Counted from the stretch's first letter, positions 9,454 through 19,166 are shown. The stretch: DNA of 64,000 nt from Sphingomonas sp. R-74633 (GCF_013416555.1 NZ_JACCFG010000003.1:62001-126000), one strand, 5' to 3'. Program-made: numbers and translations. The notes: generated by a model from the sequence alone, not told the origin.

Positions 9454-10262
9454 ACGACGCGCTTCTCTCCCGTATCGCCGACGCGCTCGATCGCCTCGCT
9501 CCGCCCCCACCCCCGCCGGCCGATCTCGAGGCGCATCCGGCCTATGTCTGGCGCGGGCACGGGCTGGCGCCGGCGCGCGTGTTCGATCCGCTACCAATCG
9601 ACATCCTGCGCGGCGTCGACAGCCAGCGCGAGGCGCTGGTCGGCAACCTCACCCGCCTCTCCGAAGGCCATGCCGCGCAGGACGTGCTGCTATGGGGCGC
9701 GCGCGGCACCGGCAAGTCGGCGCTGGTGAAGAGCGCGGTCGCCGCGGTGCAGGCGCAGGGCGGACGCCTCGCCTTGGTCGAGGCGGTCACCACCCAGCTC
9801 GATACTTTGCCCGAGCTATTCGGCCTGCTCGGTACCACCGATCGCCCCTTCGCCGTCTTCCTCGACGATCTCGGCTTCGACGGTGTCGGCGATGCCCGGG
9901 CGTTGCGCTCGCTGCTCCAGGGCGGGGCGGAGGCGCGGCCGAACAATGCGCGGCTGCTTGTCACCTCAAACCGCCGCCACCTCGTCACGCGCGACATCGC
10001 CGAGCAGGCGAGCGCGATCAATCCGCGTGATTCGGCCGATGACGGGCTGGCGCTGGCCGATCGCTTCGGGCTCAGCCTCGGCTTCCACGTCGTCGACCAG
10101 GACACCTATGTCGACATCGTCCGCGCCTATGCCGAGGCGCATGGGCTGGACTTCGATCCCGTGGACGCAATCGGCTGGGCGACCCGGCGCGGCAGCCGTT
10201 CGGGGCGTGTCGCCTGGCAATATGTGGTTGATCTGGCAGGAAGATCGGGCCGAAACCTGTAA
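9450..10262 (+). CDS. DUF815-family AAA+ ATPase
   Basis: This cytosolic P-loop ATPase of 270 residues belongs to the DUF815 family. After a proline-rich linker (PPPPPPADLEAHPAY) it shows the family's opening FDPLPIDILRGVDSQ, then Walker A GARGTGKSALV near residue 85, Walker B AVFLDDLGFD, and a sensor-like LLVTSNRRHL. The family is widespread in bacteria and has no firmly established function. The ATG overlaps the stop of the metallopeptidase-like gene (ATGA), suggesting co-translation, although one product is probably exported and the other cytoplasmic. Confidence 0.88.
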   Translation: MNDALLSRIADALDRLAPPPPPPADLEAHPAYVWRGHGLAPARVFDPLPIDILRGVDSQREALVGNLTRLSEGHAAQDVLLWGARGTGKSALVKSAVAAVQAQGGRLALVEAVTTQLDTLPELFGLLGTTDRPFAVFLDDLGFDGVGDARALRSLLQGGAEARPNNARLLVTSNRRHLVTRDIAEQASAINPRDSADDGLALADRFGLSLGFHVVDQDTYVDIVRAYAEAHGLDFDPVDAIGWATRRGSRSGRVAWQYVVDLAGRSGRNL

Positions 10263-10295
10263 AAGCGCTAATCCAGGTTAAAAAGACCGGGTCGG

Positions 10296-11351
10296 ATGCT
10301 TGACTCTCGGCGGCGGCCATTGCCTGCTCGGGGCATGGGGCGAATAGGCGAAACCGATCTTGCCGACCGGCTTGCGCCGAACGGCCGCGGCGCGCTCGCG
10401 GTGCAGCTGGGCTTCGGGCTGTTCGTGACCGGAATTGCGCTGGGGCTGCGCGCGGTGATCGACAGCATCTCGCCCGCCGCAGGCCCCTTCTCGCTCGGCT
10501 TCCCCGCGATCCTGCTTGCCACGCTGTTCGGCAGGTGGCGCGCCGGGCTGCTCGCCGGAATCCTCCTCCTGCTCCACAGCTGGTATTTCGTGCTGCCGGT
10601 GCAGCATAGCTTCCTGCTCAAGTCGACGGACGATGCCGGGCGGCTGATCCTTGCGGCAATCAACTATACCGCCGTGCTGGTCATCGCCGAGCTGTTCCGC
10701 CGCGCCGTGCGCCGCGCCGCTGCCGAGCGCGACCGCGAACTGGCCGAGCGCGACCTGTTCCTCGAGGAGTTTGACCACCGGGTGAAGAACAACTTCACTT
10801 TGGTCGCCGCCTTGCTCGACATGCAGCGCCGCCGCGCCAGGGAAGGCGAAACGACCGAGGCGCTGTCCACTGCGCTCAACCGGGTGGAGAGCATCGCCCG
10901 CGCGCACCGCCACCTCTATCGCGGCGACGCGGTCTCGCCCGGCGAAGTCGATATGGCGACCTATTTGGAGGAGCTGTGCGCCGCGCTGGCCGAGGCGCTG
11001 TTCCTGCGCGGCGCGATCACGCTCGATTGCACCTGCGACCATGCCGCGATCCCGCGCGACCGCGCCGTCTCGATCGGGCTGATCGTCAACGAGCTCGTCA
11101 CCAACGCCGCCAAGCACGCCTTTGCCGGGCGCGAGGGCGGGCGGATCGAGGTGCGCTTCGCAAGCGCCACGCCCGGCTGGACGCTGATTGTGCGCGACGA
11201 CGGCGTCGGCGTGCCCGAGGTGAAGCCGCGCGGCAAGGAGGGCGGGCTCGGCCAGCGGCTGATCGAAGGATTCGTCCGCCAGGCGCGCGGCACGGCAAGC
11301 ACCGAGACCGGGCTCGACGGGACCTGCGTGACGGTGGCGCTGGAGGCTTAG
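10296..11351 (+). CDS. Membrane sensor histidine kinase, HisKA_2/HWE type with DUF4118-like N-terminus
   Basis: This orphan sensor kinase (351 aa) has three or four membrane helices within residues 30-140 resembling the DUF4118 region found in KdpD-like kinases. A HisKA_2 dimerisation domain follows, with EEFDHRVKNNFTLVAALL carrying the phospho-accepting His, then an ATPase domain with LIVNELVTNAAKHAF (N box) and RDDGVGVPE (G1). Such HisKA_2/HWE kinases are typical of alphaproteobacteria, where several feed the PhyR general stress response. No response regulator is adjacent. An alternative ATG at 10335 would shorten the N-terminus by 13 residues; neither start has a strong ribosome-binding site. 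The 3' end overlaps the convergent ABC-F gene by 4 bp. Confidence 0.85.
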   Translation: MLDSRRRPLPARGMGRIGETDLADRLAPNGRGALAVQLGFGLFVTGIALGLRAVIDSISPAAGPFSLGFPAILLATLFGRWRAGLLAGILLLLHSWYFVLPVQHSFLLKSTDDAGRLILAAINYTAVLVIAELFRRAVRRAAAERDRELAERDLFLEEFDHRVKNNFTLVAALLDMQRRRAREGETTEALSTALNRVESIARAHRHLYRGDAVSPGEVDMATYLEELCAALAEALFLRGAITLDCTCDHAAIPRDRAVSIGLIVNELVTNAAKHAFAGREGGRIEVRFASATPGWTLIVRDDGVGVPEVKPRGKEGGLGQRLIEGFVRQARGTASTETGLDGTCVTVALEA

Positions 11352-13126
11352 CCCAGCGCCTCGACCATCTCCGCCAGCTCGAGCCAGCGCATCTCGGCGG
11401 TATCCTTCTCGTCGCGCAGCCTGGCGATTCCGTCCATCAGCGCCGCGAACTTCTTCGGATCCTTCACATACAGGTCCGGGTCGGCCAGCGTGGCTTCGTC
11501 CTTGGCGATCTGCCCCTCGATCTCCTCGATCCGCTTGGGCAGCAGATCATAGTCGCGCTGGTCCTTGTAACTGAGCTTGGTGACCTTCTTCGGCGCTTCC
11601 ACCGCCGGTGCTGCCTTGGGGGCAGCCTTCTTCGCCTCGACCTTGGGCCGGCGCTTGGCTTCCCAATCGGCATAGCCGCCGACCACGACGTCGACCGTAC
11701 CCGAACCGTCAAGCCCTAGCGTCACCGTCACCGTGCGATCGAGGAAGTCGCGGTCGTGGCTGACGATCAGCACCGTGCCTTCATAATCGGCGATCACTTC
11801 CTGCAGCAGGTCGAGCGTCTCGAGGTCGAGATCGTTGGTCGGCTCGTCGAGCACCAGCAGGTTCGAATGCCGGGCGAATTCGCGCGCCAGCAACAGTCGC
11901 GAGCGCTCGCCGCCCGACAGCGTGCCGATCTTCGCCTCGGCGATGCTCGGGTCGAACAGGAACTCCTTGAGATAGCCATGGACGTGCTTCTTGTTGCCCA
12001 GCACCTCGATCCAGTCGCCGCCGTCGGCCAGCACGTCGCGCACCGTCTTGGCGGGGTCCATCAGGCTGCGCTGCTGGTCGATGATCACGCCGTCGAGCGT
12101 CTTGGCGAGCTTCACGCTGCCCTCGTCGGGCTGGATCTCGCCGGTGAGCAGCTTGAGCAGCGTCGACTTGCCCGCGCCATTCGCGCCGACAATGCCGATC
12201 CGGTCGCCGCGCGTCACCCGGAAGGTCAGGTCCTTGATGATCGTGCGGTCGCCGAACTTCTTGGTGACGTGCTTGGCGTCGATCACCACCTTGGTGTTGG
12301 TGCTGTCCGCGGCAGTGACGAGATTAGCGGCGCCCTGTGGCCCCATCATCGCGGCGCGGGTGGCGCGCATTTCCTTCAGCTTCTCGAGCCGCCCCTGGTT
12401 GCGCCGCCGCCGCCCGGTGACGCCGCGCTGGAGCCAGTGCTCCTCGATCTTGAGCTTGGCATCGAGCCGCTGCGCGTTGCGCTCCTCCTCGGCATAGACC
12501 TGTTCGGTCCACGCCTCGAACCCGCCAAAGCCGATCTCGGCACGGCGGATCGAACCGCGGTCGAGCCACAGCGTCGAGCGGGTCAGCCGCGTGAGAAACG
12601 TACGGTCGTGGCTGATCACGATGAACGCGCCGGAGAAGCGGCTCAGCCAGTCCTCGAGCCACTCGATAGCGGCGAGGTCGAGATGGTTGGTCGGCTCGTC
12701 GAGCAGCAGCACATCGGGGTTCTGCGCCAGCGCACGCGCGATCGCGGCACGGCGGCGCTCGCCGCCCGAGGCGGTGGCGGCCTCACGCGACAGGTCGATG
12801 CCGAGCTGGTCGGCAATCGCCTCGGCCTCGTAGCGCGGCGGCGCATCGTTGCCCGACAGGACATAGTCGAGCAGCGTCGCGCAGCCGAGCATCCGCGGCT
12901 CCTGCTCGAGCAGCACGACATGCGTGCCCGGAACGATCGTGCGGCGCCCTTCGTCGCTGTCGATCGTCCCGGCGATCAATTTGAGCAGCGTGGTCTTGCC
13001 CGCGCCGTTGCGGCCGATCAGCGCCAGCCGGTCGCGCTCGCCGATATAGAGGTCGAGCCCGCGGAACAGCCAGCCATGACCCTGGACGAGACCGAGATTT
13101 TCAAAAGCGAGAACAGGTGCAGCCAT
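11348..13126 (-). CDS. uup: ABC-F family ATPase, Uup-type
   Basis: This soluble twin ABC ATPase has no membrane domain. ABC1 has Walker A GRNGAGKTT, signature ASGGERRRAAIARAL and Walker B VLLLDEPTNHLD; ABC2 has GANGAGKST, LSGGERSRLLLAREF and LLVLDEPTNDLD. The inter-domain linker is basic, and a C-terminal ~70-residue coiled coil (from LSYKDQRDYDLLPKRIEEIEGQ) matches the Uup subfamily, whose members act on ribosomes or translation and influence genome stability. I chose the ATG at 13126 because an AGGTGG lies five bases upstream; a GTG nine bases earlier is also in frame. It faces the histidine kinase gene with a 4-bp 3' overlap. The Uup subgroup is likely; the precise role is not readable from sequence. 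Confidence 0.88.
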   Translation of the reverse strand: MAAPVLAFENLGLVQGHGWLFRGLDLYIGERDRLALIGRNGAGKTTLLKLIAGTIDSDEGRRTIVPGTHVVLLEQEPRMLGCATLLDYVLSGNDAPPRYEAEAIADQLGIDLSREAATASGGERRRAAIARALAQNPDVLLLDEPTNHLDLAAIEWLEDWLSRFSGAFIVISHDRTFLTRLTRSTLWLDRGSIRRAEIGFGGFEAWTEQVYAEEERNAQRLDAKLKIEEHWLQRGVTGRRRRNQGRLEKLKEMRATRAAMMGPQGAANLVTAADSTNTKVVIDAKHVTKKFGDRTIIKDLTFRVTRGDRIGIVGANGAGKSTLLKLLTGEIQPDEGSVKLAKTLDGVIIDQQRSLMDPAKTVRDVLADGGDWIEVLGNKKHVHGYLKEFLFDPSIAEAKIGTLSGGERSRLLLAREFARHSNLLVLDEPTNDLDLETLDLLQEVIADYEGTVLIVSHDRDFLDRTVTVTLGLDGSGTVDVVVGGYADWEAKRRPKVEAKKAAPKAAPAVEAPKKVTKLSYKDQRDYDLLPKRIEEIEGQIAKDEATLADPDLYVKDPKKFAALMDGIARLRDEKDTAEMRWLELAEMVEALG

Positions 13127-13162
13127 GCGCGCCACCTAGGGACCGATCCCGGCCCCGGCAAG

Positions 13163-13206
13163 TTTCCAGCAGGTTACAGCCGCCTGACGGGGACGTTCAG
13201 GGGCTA
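13163..13206 (+). promoter_or_regulatory. Possible 11-bp direct-repeat operator upstream of the PepSY/response-regulator operon
   Basis: Four related hexamers begin exactly 11 bp apart at 13163, 13174, 13185 and 13196 (TTTCCA, TTACAG, TGACGG, TTCAGG), ending about 20 bp before the first gene. OmpR/PhoB-type regulators such as the one encoded here bind direct repeats with an 11-bp pitch, so autoregulation is plausible. The hexamers agree only loosely. Confidence 0.3.
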
Positions 13207-13223
13207 TTCAATGCCCGGACCCT

Positions 13224-13532
13224 ATGCCATCTGCCATGAAGATGCTGGTGACGCCCATCCTTTGCGCCTGTCTGGCGGCGTTCGCGCCTGCCGGAACTGC
13301 CGTTGCGCAACCGGACCGCCATCAGGACGCTCCCCGGCCCAAGTCACCGCCGCTCTCGGTCCGCGAGATCGAGCGCCGCGTCGTTCCGCGCGTGCCCGGG
13401 GCGCAATATCTCGGTTTCGACTATGATCCTGCGACGGAAGTTTACACGCTGAAGTTCCTGCGCAATGGATCGGTGATCTGGGTGGACGTCGATGGCCGCA
13501 CCGGCAACATCGTCCGCAAAACGGGCAATTAG
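13224..13532 (+). CDS. Small secreted PepSY-domain protein
   Basis: The protein (102 aa) has a signal peptide (hydrophobic core about residues 8-25, cleavage near AVAQ) and a short C-terminal PepSY-like domain: LSVREIERRVVP, then a beta-rich segment ending VDVDGRTGNIVRK. PepSY proteins commonly sit with PhoP/PhoQ-like two-component systems, as here, and are thought to modulate the periplasmic sensing side. Only 20 bp separate it from the response regulator, so it heads a three-gene operon. Further in-frame ATGs at 13236 and 13242 could be the true start. Confidence 0.75.
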   Translation: MPSAMKMLVTPILCACLAAFAPAGTAVAQPDRHQDAPRPKSPPLSVREIERRVVPRVPGAQYLGFDYDPATEVYTLKFLRNGSVIWVDVDGRTGNIVRKTGN

Positions 13533-13552
13533 GGCCCGGCGAGGGGAAAGAC

Positions 13553-14221
13553 ATGCGACTTCTGATCGTCGAGGATGAGCCGAACCTGGGGCAGCAGCTC
13601 CGCAATGCGCTGGAAGGTGCAGGGTACGCCGTCGATCTTGCCACCGATGGCGAGGAGGGCCTCTATCTCGGCTCCAACGAGCAATATGACGCGATCATCC
13701 TCGATCTCGGCCTGCCCGAGATCGACGGGCTGACCGTGCTCGATCGCTGGCGCAAGGAAGGCAAGACCACCCCGGTGCTCGTGCTCACCGCGCGTGACAG
13801 CTGGTCGGACAAGGTCGCAGGCCTCGATGCCGGCGCCGACGACTATGTCGCCAAGCCGTTCCAGACCGAAGAGCTGATCGCCCGCCTGCGCGCGCTGATC
13901 CGTCGCGCCTCGGGCAACGCCTCGGCCGAGCTGATCGCGGGCGACATCCGCCTCGACACCCGCTCGGGCAAGGTCACCAAGGCCGGCGAGCCGGTGAAGC
14001 TCACCGCGCAGGAATATAAGCTCCTGTCCTACCTGCTCCATCACAAGGGCAAGGTCGTCAGCCGCACCGAGCTGATCGAGCATATCTACGATCAGGATTT
14101 CGATCGCGATTCGAACACGATCGAAGTCTTCGTCACCCGCATCCGCAAGAAGCTGGGCGCCGACGTGATCACCACCATCCGCGGCCTGGGCTACAGCCTG
14201 GAAGAGCCGGCCGACGCCTGA
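13553..14221 (+). CDS. OmpR/PhoP-family response regulator
   Basis: This DNA-binding response regulator (222 aa) has a receiver domain with the acidic cluster in LLIVEDEPNLG, the phospho-acceptor Asp in IILDLGLPEIDG (about residue 51), VLTARD and the conserved Lys in AKPFQ. The C-terminal winged helix (about 125-220) ends with the family's TTIRGLGYSLEE. It is followed after 4 bp by the sensor kinase gene and preceded by a PepSY protein gene. The set resembles FeuPQ or PhoPQ-type systems that sense envelope conditions or cations, but the signal cannot be inferred. Confidence 0.92.
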   Translation: MRLLIVEDEPNLGQQLRNALEGAGYAVDLATDGEEGLYLGSNEQYDAIILDLGLPEIDGLTVLDRWRKEGKTTPVLVLTARDSWSDKVAGLDAGADDYVAKPFQTEELIARLRALIRRASGNASAELIAGDIRLDTRSGKVTKAGEPVKLTAQEYKLLSYLLHHKGKVVSRTELIEHIYDQDFDRDSNTIEVFVTRIRKKLGADVITTIRGLGYSLEEPADA

Positions 14222-14225
14222 GGCA

Positions 14226-15686
14226 ATGGCAACGCTCGCCCAGACTCTAGGCGGGCTGCGCCAACGCCTGTTCCCCACAAAGGCGGAGACGGCGGAAGCA
14301 CTCGAGGCGGAATATGCCCGTCAGCTCGATCCGCCGCCGCGCCACTATACCCGCTCCACCGGGTCGGTCAGCCGGCGCATGCTGCTGGTCGCCACCGCCT
14401 GGATCATGCTGCTGCTCGTCGGCGGCGGGGTGGCACTCGATCGCGTGCTGGTCAGCACCGTCACCAAGAATTTCGACGACCAGCTCGACTATCTGATCAA
14501 GGCGATGATCTTCACTGCCGAGATCGATCCCAATGGCGAGGTGATGAACAATCGCGAGCTCGCCGATCAGCGCTTCCTCGAATATAATTCGGGCGCCTAT
14601 TGGCAGATCAGCGGCACCGGCCACACGCCCTATATCTCGCGCTCGCTGTTCAACCGCTATCTGATCGCGAACCGCCAGCATCGCGACGACGATGTCCATG
14701 TCTATGACAGCCGCGAGATCCCCGACCAGGTGCTGCGCATCGCCGAGCGTGATGCCAAGCTGCCCGGCTCGGACGTCCGCTGGCGCTTCCAGGTCGCGAT
14801 CAGCCGCGACACGCTCGACGCGCAGATCGCCACGCTGCGCCGCACGCTCGTGCGCAGCTTCGTGCTGCTCGGCCTGGGGCTCATCATCATGGTCGCACTG
14901 CAGACCTGGTTCGGCCTGTTGCCGCTGCGCCGCGTCCGCCAGGAGATTGCCCGGTTGCGCGCCGGCGAATCGACGCGCGTCGAAGGCAAGCTGCCCGCCG
15001 AAGTCGCGCCGCTGGTCGAGGAGCTGAACGCGCTGGTCGAGCATAATGACCGCCAGGCGGAGGAAGCGCGCCGCCACGCCGGCAACCTGGCGCACGCGCT
15101 CAAGACGCCGCTCAGCGTGATCATGAACGCCGCTGCCGCCGGCCAGGACGATCTCGACGCCGCGGTAATCCGCGAGGCGCGCACGATGCGCCGCCAGATC
15201 GACCACCACCTCGCCCGCGCCCGCGCCGTCGGCCGCCGCGGCTCGGCGCACAGCCGCGCGGCGGTATGGCCCTCGATCGAGGCAGTCGAGCGCGCCGTCG
15301 CGCGGCTCTATCCCAATGTCCGCATCGATATCGACGGCCAGAAGGACCTGGTTGCGCATATCGAGCGCCAGGATCTCGACGATCTGCTCGGCAACCTCGT
15401 CGAGAATGCCGCCAAGTACGGCGGCGGCAGTGTGTTCATCACCGCGCGCGTCGAGGCCGGCTTCGTCGAGGTGCTGGTCGAGGACGATGGCCGCGGTATC
15501 CCCGAGGCGGACCGTATCCGCATCTTCGATCGCGGCGTGCGGCTCGACAGCGGTAAGCCCGGCACCGGCCTGGGCCTCGCCATCGTGCGCGACGTCGCCG
15601 AGATCTATGACGGCACTGTCAGCCTCGAGGAGAGCGAGGACCTTGGCGGCCTGCTCGTCCGCCTGCGCCTCCCCGCGGCGAACTGA
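14226..15686 (+). CDS. Sensor histidine kinase partner of the OmpR-type regulator
   Basis: This membrane histidine kinase (486 aa) has two transmembrane helices, about residues 50-75 (RRMLLVATAWIMLLLVGGG) and 205-230, bracketing a ~130-residue periplasmic sensor domain. A HAMP-like segment follows, then the H box NLAHALKTPLSVI, N box GNLVENAAKYGG, and G boxes EDDGRGIPE and GTGLGLAIV. It should phosphorylate the regulator encoded 4 bp upstream. The ATG is the first in frame after the regulator stop. The ligand is unknown. Confidence 0.92.
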   Translation: MATLAQTLGGLRQRLFPTKAETAEALEAEYARQLDPPPRHYTRSTGSVSRRMLLVATAWIMLLLVGGGVALDRVLVSTVTKNFDDQLDYLIKAMIFTAEIDPNGEVMNNRELADQRFLEYNSGAYWQISGTGHTPYISRSLFNRYLIANRQHRDDDVHVYDSREIPDQVLRIAERDAKLPGSDVRWRFQVAISRDTLDAQIATLRRTLVRSFVLLGLGLIIMVALQTWFGLLPLRRVRQEIARLRAGESTRVEGKLPAEVAPLVEELNALVEHNDRQAEEARRHAGNLAHALKTPLSVIMNAAAAGQDDLDAAVIREARTMRRQIDHHLARARAVGRRGSAHSRAAVWPSIEAVERAVARLYPNVRIDIDGQKDLVAHIERQDLDDLLGNLVENAAKYGGGSVFITARVEAGFVEVLVEDDGRGIPEADRIRIFDRGVRLDSGKPGTGLGLAIVRDVAEIYDGTVSLEESEDLGGLLVRLRLPAAN

Positions 15687-15841
15687 GTTAACCTGCAACA
15701 AACTGAAATTCTGATGCGATGAACGGGACGCAAACCGGGCATGAGCTCGCGGATTGCCCTCTTTTATCCGTCGGGTCGCGGGCGGCGCCGGTTCTGGGGC
15801 TGGCGTCGCCCATACTCCCGCACGTGGAACATTATCTTTCG

Positions 15842-15868
15842 TTTACAATATATTAGCTGATTTATGCT
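15842..15868 (+). promoter_or_regulatory. Possible promoter in an AT-rich stretch
   Basis: The 221-bp gap 15687-15907 contains an AT-rich block (about 15828-15876) that stands out in this GC-rich sequence. A TTTACA (15842-15847) and a TATGCT (15863-15868) spaced 15 bp apart could be -35 and -10 elements for the downstream acidic protein gene. The spacing is short of ideal. Confidence 0.35.
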
Positions 15869-15907
15869 AAACTCCAATCGGGGATTGTAGACGCAAAGGG
15901 AACCGAC

Positions 15908-16513
15908 ATGACTTCCATTTCCTCGATGATGCCGCGGCCCGATCCGCGCGCGCAGATGGACGCCCGGATATCAGCGGCGGCATCGGCGGGCAGCATCAGC
16001 AGCGATGATCAGGATGCGCTGAGCTCCGCGCTCGACACGATCGATTCGAGCCTCGCCTCGGGCGACACGCGCGGCGGCAAGCCGGGCGACATGAAGGACA
16101 AGATCGACGGGCTGATCGACAAGCAGGTCGAAAGCGGCGCACTGACCGACGATCAGGCCGCCGAGCTCAAGAGCTTCTTCGCCCAGGGTCCCGACGCCGC
16201 CGGCAAGCAGGACGGCGATACGAGCGGGAGCGATGCCGCCCAGCCGGTGCAGGGCAGCCAGGGTCCACACCGCGCGCATGGCGGGCATCACGCCCCGCCG
16301 CCCGCCAATGATGCCGATTCCACCACCGACGACACGGCCGACACCGATACCCAGATCAGCGCCGCCGCGACGCGTCAGCTCGATGCGATGACGGCGTTCC
16401 TCGAGAAGCTGCGCAGCGCCGCGGCTTCGAACAGCGCCACCTATGGCAGCAATGCCGGCACGACCAGCAACGGCAGTTCGGCGACGGGCCTGGTGATCAA
16501 CACCAACGCTTGA
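15908..16513 (+). CDS. Hypothetical acidic, low-complexity protein with two short helical repeats
   Basis: I do not recognise this 201-residue protein. It has no signal peptide or membrane segment. Two related ~25-residue units can be seen, ISAAASAGSISSDDQDALSS near residue 22 and IDKQVESGALTDDQAAELKS near residue 70, each a helix-turn-helix-like hairpin around G-x-[IL]-[ST]-x-D-[QD]. The middle (about 95-150) is Asp/Ser/Gly/His-rich and probably disordered, and the tail is Ser/Asn/Gly-rich. An AAGGGA site precedes the ATG. It stands alone, between an AT-rich promoter region and a strong hairpin, which suggests a monocistronic and possibly highly expressed gene. Confidence 0.7.
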   Translation: MTSISSMMPRPDPRAQMDARISAAASAGSISSDDQDALSSALDTIDSSLASGDTRGGKPGDMKDKIDGLIDKQVESGALTDDQAAELKSFFAQGPDAAGKQDGDTSGSDAAQPVQGSQGPHRAHGGHHAPPPANDADSTTDDTADTDTQISAAATRQLDAMTAFLEKLRSAAASNSATYGSNAGTTSNGSSATGLVINTNA

Positions 16514-16532
16514 TCCCTGCGCCTGGCGCCGG

Positions 16533-16564
16533 CGCGGCGCCGTTCCGGGGGGAACGGCGCCGCG
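16533..16564. terminator. Strong hairpin between two convergent genes
   Basis: A perfect stem of 14 bp (arms 16533-16546 and 16551-16564) closes a GGGG loop. It lies between the 3' ends of the acidic hypothetical gene and the minus-strand flavin oxidoreductase gene, so it probably ends transcription from both sides. No long T-run follows. Confidence 0.7.
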
Positions 16565-16570
16565 TTAGCG

Positions 16571-17560
16571 TTACAGCCCGCGCATCGCCTCGGCGGCGAG
16601 GGTGAGGCTCTTCTTGCGTGCTTCGGGATCGAACATCGCGCTGGTGAGCATCAGCTCGTCGGCGCCGGTGCGCGCAATGAAGGCGGCAAGCTGGGCGCGA
16701 ATCTTCTCGGGCCCGCCCACCGCGCTCGCCGAAAGCACCTGATCGAGCATCGCATTGCCGTGCCCGCCCAGGCTCTCGCGATAGCCTTTAACCGGCGGCG
16801 GCAGCTGGATGCCCTTGCCGGTAGTGCGGATCGCGACGAACGCCTGTTGCTGCGAGCTGGCGAGATATTCGGCCTCCGCATCGGTATCCGCGGCGAACAC
16901 GTTGAAGCCCAGCATCAGATGCGGCTTGTCCAGCACGTCCGACGGGCGGAAATTACGGCGATAGACATCGATCGCCTCGTCGAGCAGCCCCGGCGCGAAA
17001 TGCGAGGCAAAGGCATAGGGCAGCCCGAGCATCGCCGCGAGCTGCGCGCCGAACAGGCTCGATCCGAGGATCCACAGATCGACCTTCGCCCCTGCCCCCG
17101 GCGTCGCGCGGATGCCGGTGCGGCCGTCATCGGCGAAATAGCTCTGCAGCTCCGCCACATCGCGCGGAAACTCGTTGCCGTCGCTGTCCAGGCCCCGGCG
17201 GATCGCGGCGGAAACCCGCTGGTCCGATCCCGGCGCACGGCCCAGCCCCAGATCGACGCGGCCGGGGAACAGCGCGTCGAGCGTGCCGAACTGCTCGGCG
17301 ACCTGCAGCGGCGAATGATTGGGCAGCATGATCCCGCCCGCGCCCACGCGAATCGTCGAGGTCGCCTGGCCGACATGCGCGATCACCACGGCGGTGGCGG
17401 CGCTGGCGATGCCCTCCATCCCGTGATGCTCGGCCACCCAATAGCGGGTGAAGCCAAGCCCCTCGACATGGGCAGCGAGATCGGCGGCGTTGGCGAGGGC
17501 TTGAGAAGCGTTCCCGCCCTGGATGATGGGAACGAGGTCGAGCAGCGAATAAGCGGTCAT
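16571..17560 (-). CDS. LLM-class flavin-dependent oxidoreductase (luciferase-like)
   Basis: This soluble TIM-barrel oxidoreductase (329 aa) uses reduced FMN. Recognisable segments of the luciferase-like monooxygenase family include [14 protein letters not shown] near residue 40, [20 protein letters not shown] near residue 75, [12 protein letters not shown] near residue 100 and [13 protein letters not shown] near residue 165. Members of this subgroup are usually annotated MsnO8-type and act on unknown small molecules. It stands alone on the minus strand, divergent from the HAD phosphatase gene; the 119-bp gap contains a hairpin at about 17605-17632 similar to the REP units elsewhere. Confidence 0.88.
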   Translation of the reverse strand: MTAYSLLDLVPIIQGGNASQALANAADLAAHVEGLGFTRYWVAEHHGMEGIASAATAVVIAHVGQATSTIRVGAGGIMLPNHSPLQVAEQFGTLDALFPGRVDLGLGRAPGSDQRVSAAIRRGLDSDGNEFPRDVAELQSYFADDGRTGIRATPGAGAKVDLWILGSSLFGAQLAAMLGLPYAFASHFAPGLLDEAIDVYRRNFRPSDVLDKPHLMLGFNVFAADTDAEAEYLASSQQQAFVAIRTTGKGIQLPPPVKGYRESLGGHGNAMLDQVLSASAVGGPEKIRAQLAAFIARTGADELMLTSAMFDPEARKKSLTLAAEAMRGL

Positions 17561-17679
17561 GGAGGGGCAGATGGGGAGGCCCCTTGCCGTCCGCCAGATA
17601 GTTTTCGTCGCGCCGGCGAAAGCCGCGACGAAGAAACAGTTGCTTGATACCCCGGCCGCCTCGGGCTAGCCGCCCGCCC

Positions 17680-18347
17680 ATGAACCCAGCCCTGTCGCAC
17701 GTCCGCAACTGGATCTTCGATCTGGACAACACGCTCTACCCGGTGAGCGCGAACCTGTTCGCGATGATCGATGCGCGGATCGGGCAGTATGTCCAGACGC
17801 TGCTCAACCTCAGCGCCGAGGAAGCGCATAAGGTCCAGAAGGGCTATTTCCACGCGCATGGCACCACGCTCGCCGGTCTGATGGCCGAGCACGGCACCGA
17901 CCCGCACCATTATCTGGCCGACGTCCATGACGTCGACATGAGCGTGCTCGAAGTGAACGAGGCTCTGGTCGAGGCGCTGGCGAAGCTGCCCGGCCGCAAG
18001 CTGGTCTTCACCAATGGCGATGCGCCCTATGCGGCGAAGGTGCTCGACAAGCTCGGCCTCGGCGCGACCTTCGAGGCGATCCACGACGTCCACGCCACGG
18101 CGTACCGCCCCAAGCCCGACCCGCTCGCCTATCAGGGCCTGTGCGACGCCTATGGCCTCGATCCCAAAGAGAGCCTGTTCGTCGAGGACATGGCGCGCAA
18201 CCTCGCGCCGGCCAAGGCGATCGGCATGACCACGGTGTGGATCGACAACGGCTCGGAGCAGGTGCCCGGCGACGCCGACCGCAGCTTCATCGACTATAGC
18301 ATCACCGACCTCGGAGCCTGGCTCCACGACATCCTGGAGACTTCCGC

Positions 18348-18351
<4 letters not shown>
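17680..18351 (+). CDS. HAD-superfamily pyrimidine 5'-nucleotidase-type phosphatase
   Basis: This cytosolic HAD hydrolase (223 aa) has motif [12 protein letters not shown] (nucleophile Asp near residue 13), motif II VFTNGD (near 107), a Lys in the [11 protein letters not shown] segment (near 147) and motif [11 protein letters not shown]. The sequence fits the pyrimidine 5'-nucleotidase (SDT1-like) subfamily, which dephosphorylates nucleoside monophosphates or related phosphates. An in-frame TTG 36 bp upstream exists; the ATG at 17680 fits the family N-terminus. It overlaps dapD by an ATGA, so the two are probably co-transcribed though functionally unrelated. Confidence 0.87.

Positions 18352-19166
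<815 letters not shown>

Noticed and set aside
17605..17632. Fifth REP copy or terminator
   Set aside because: Only one imperfect hairpin with a bulged stem and no partner unit is present; it was noted but not counted with the paired copies.
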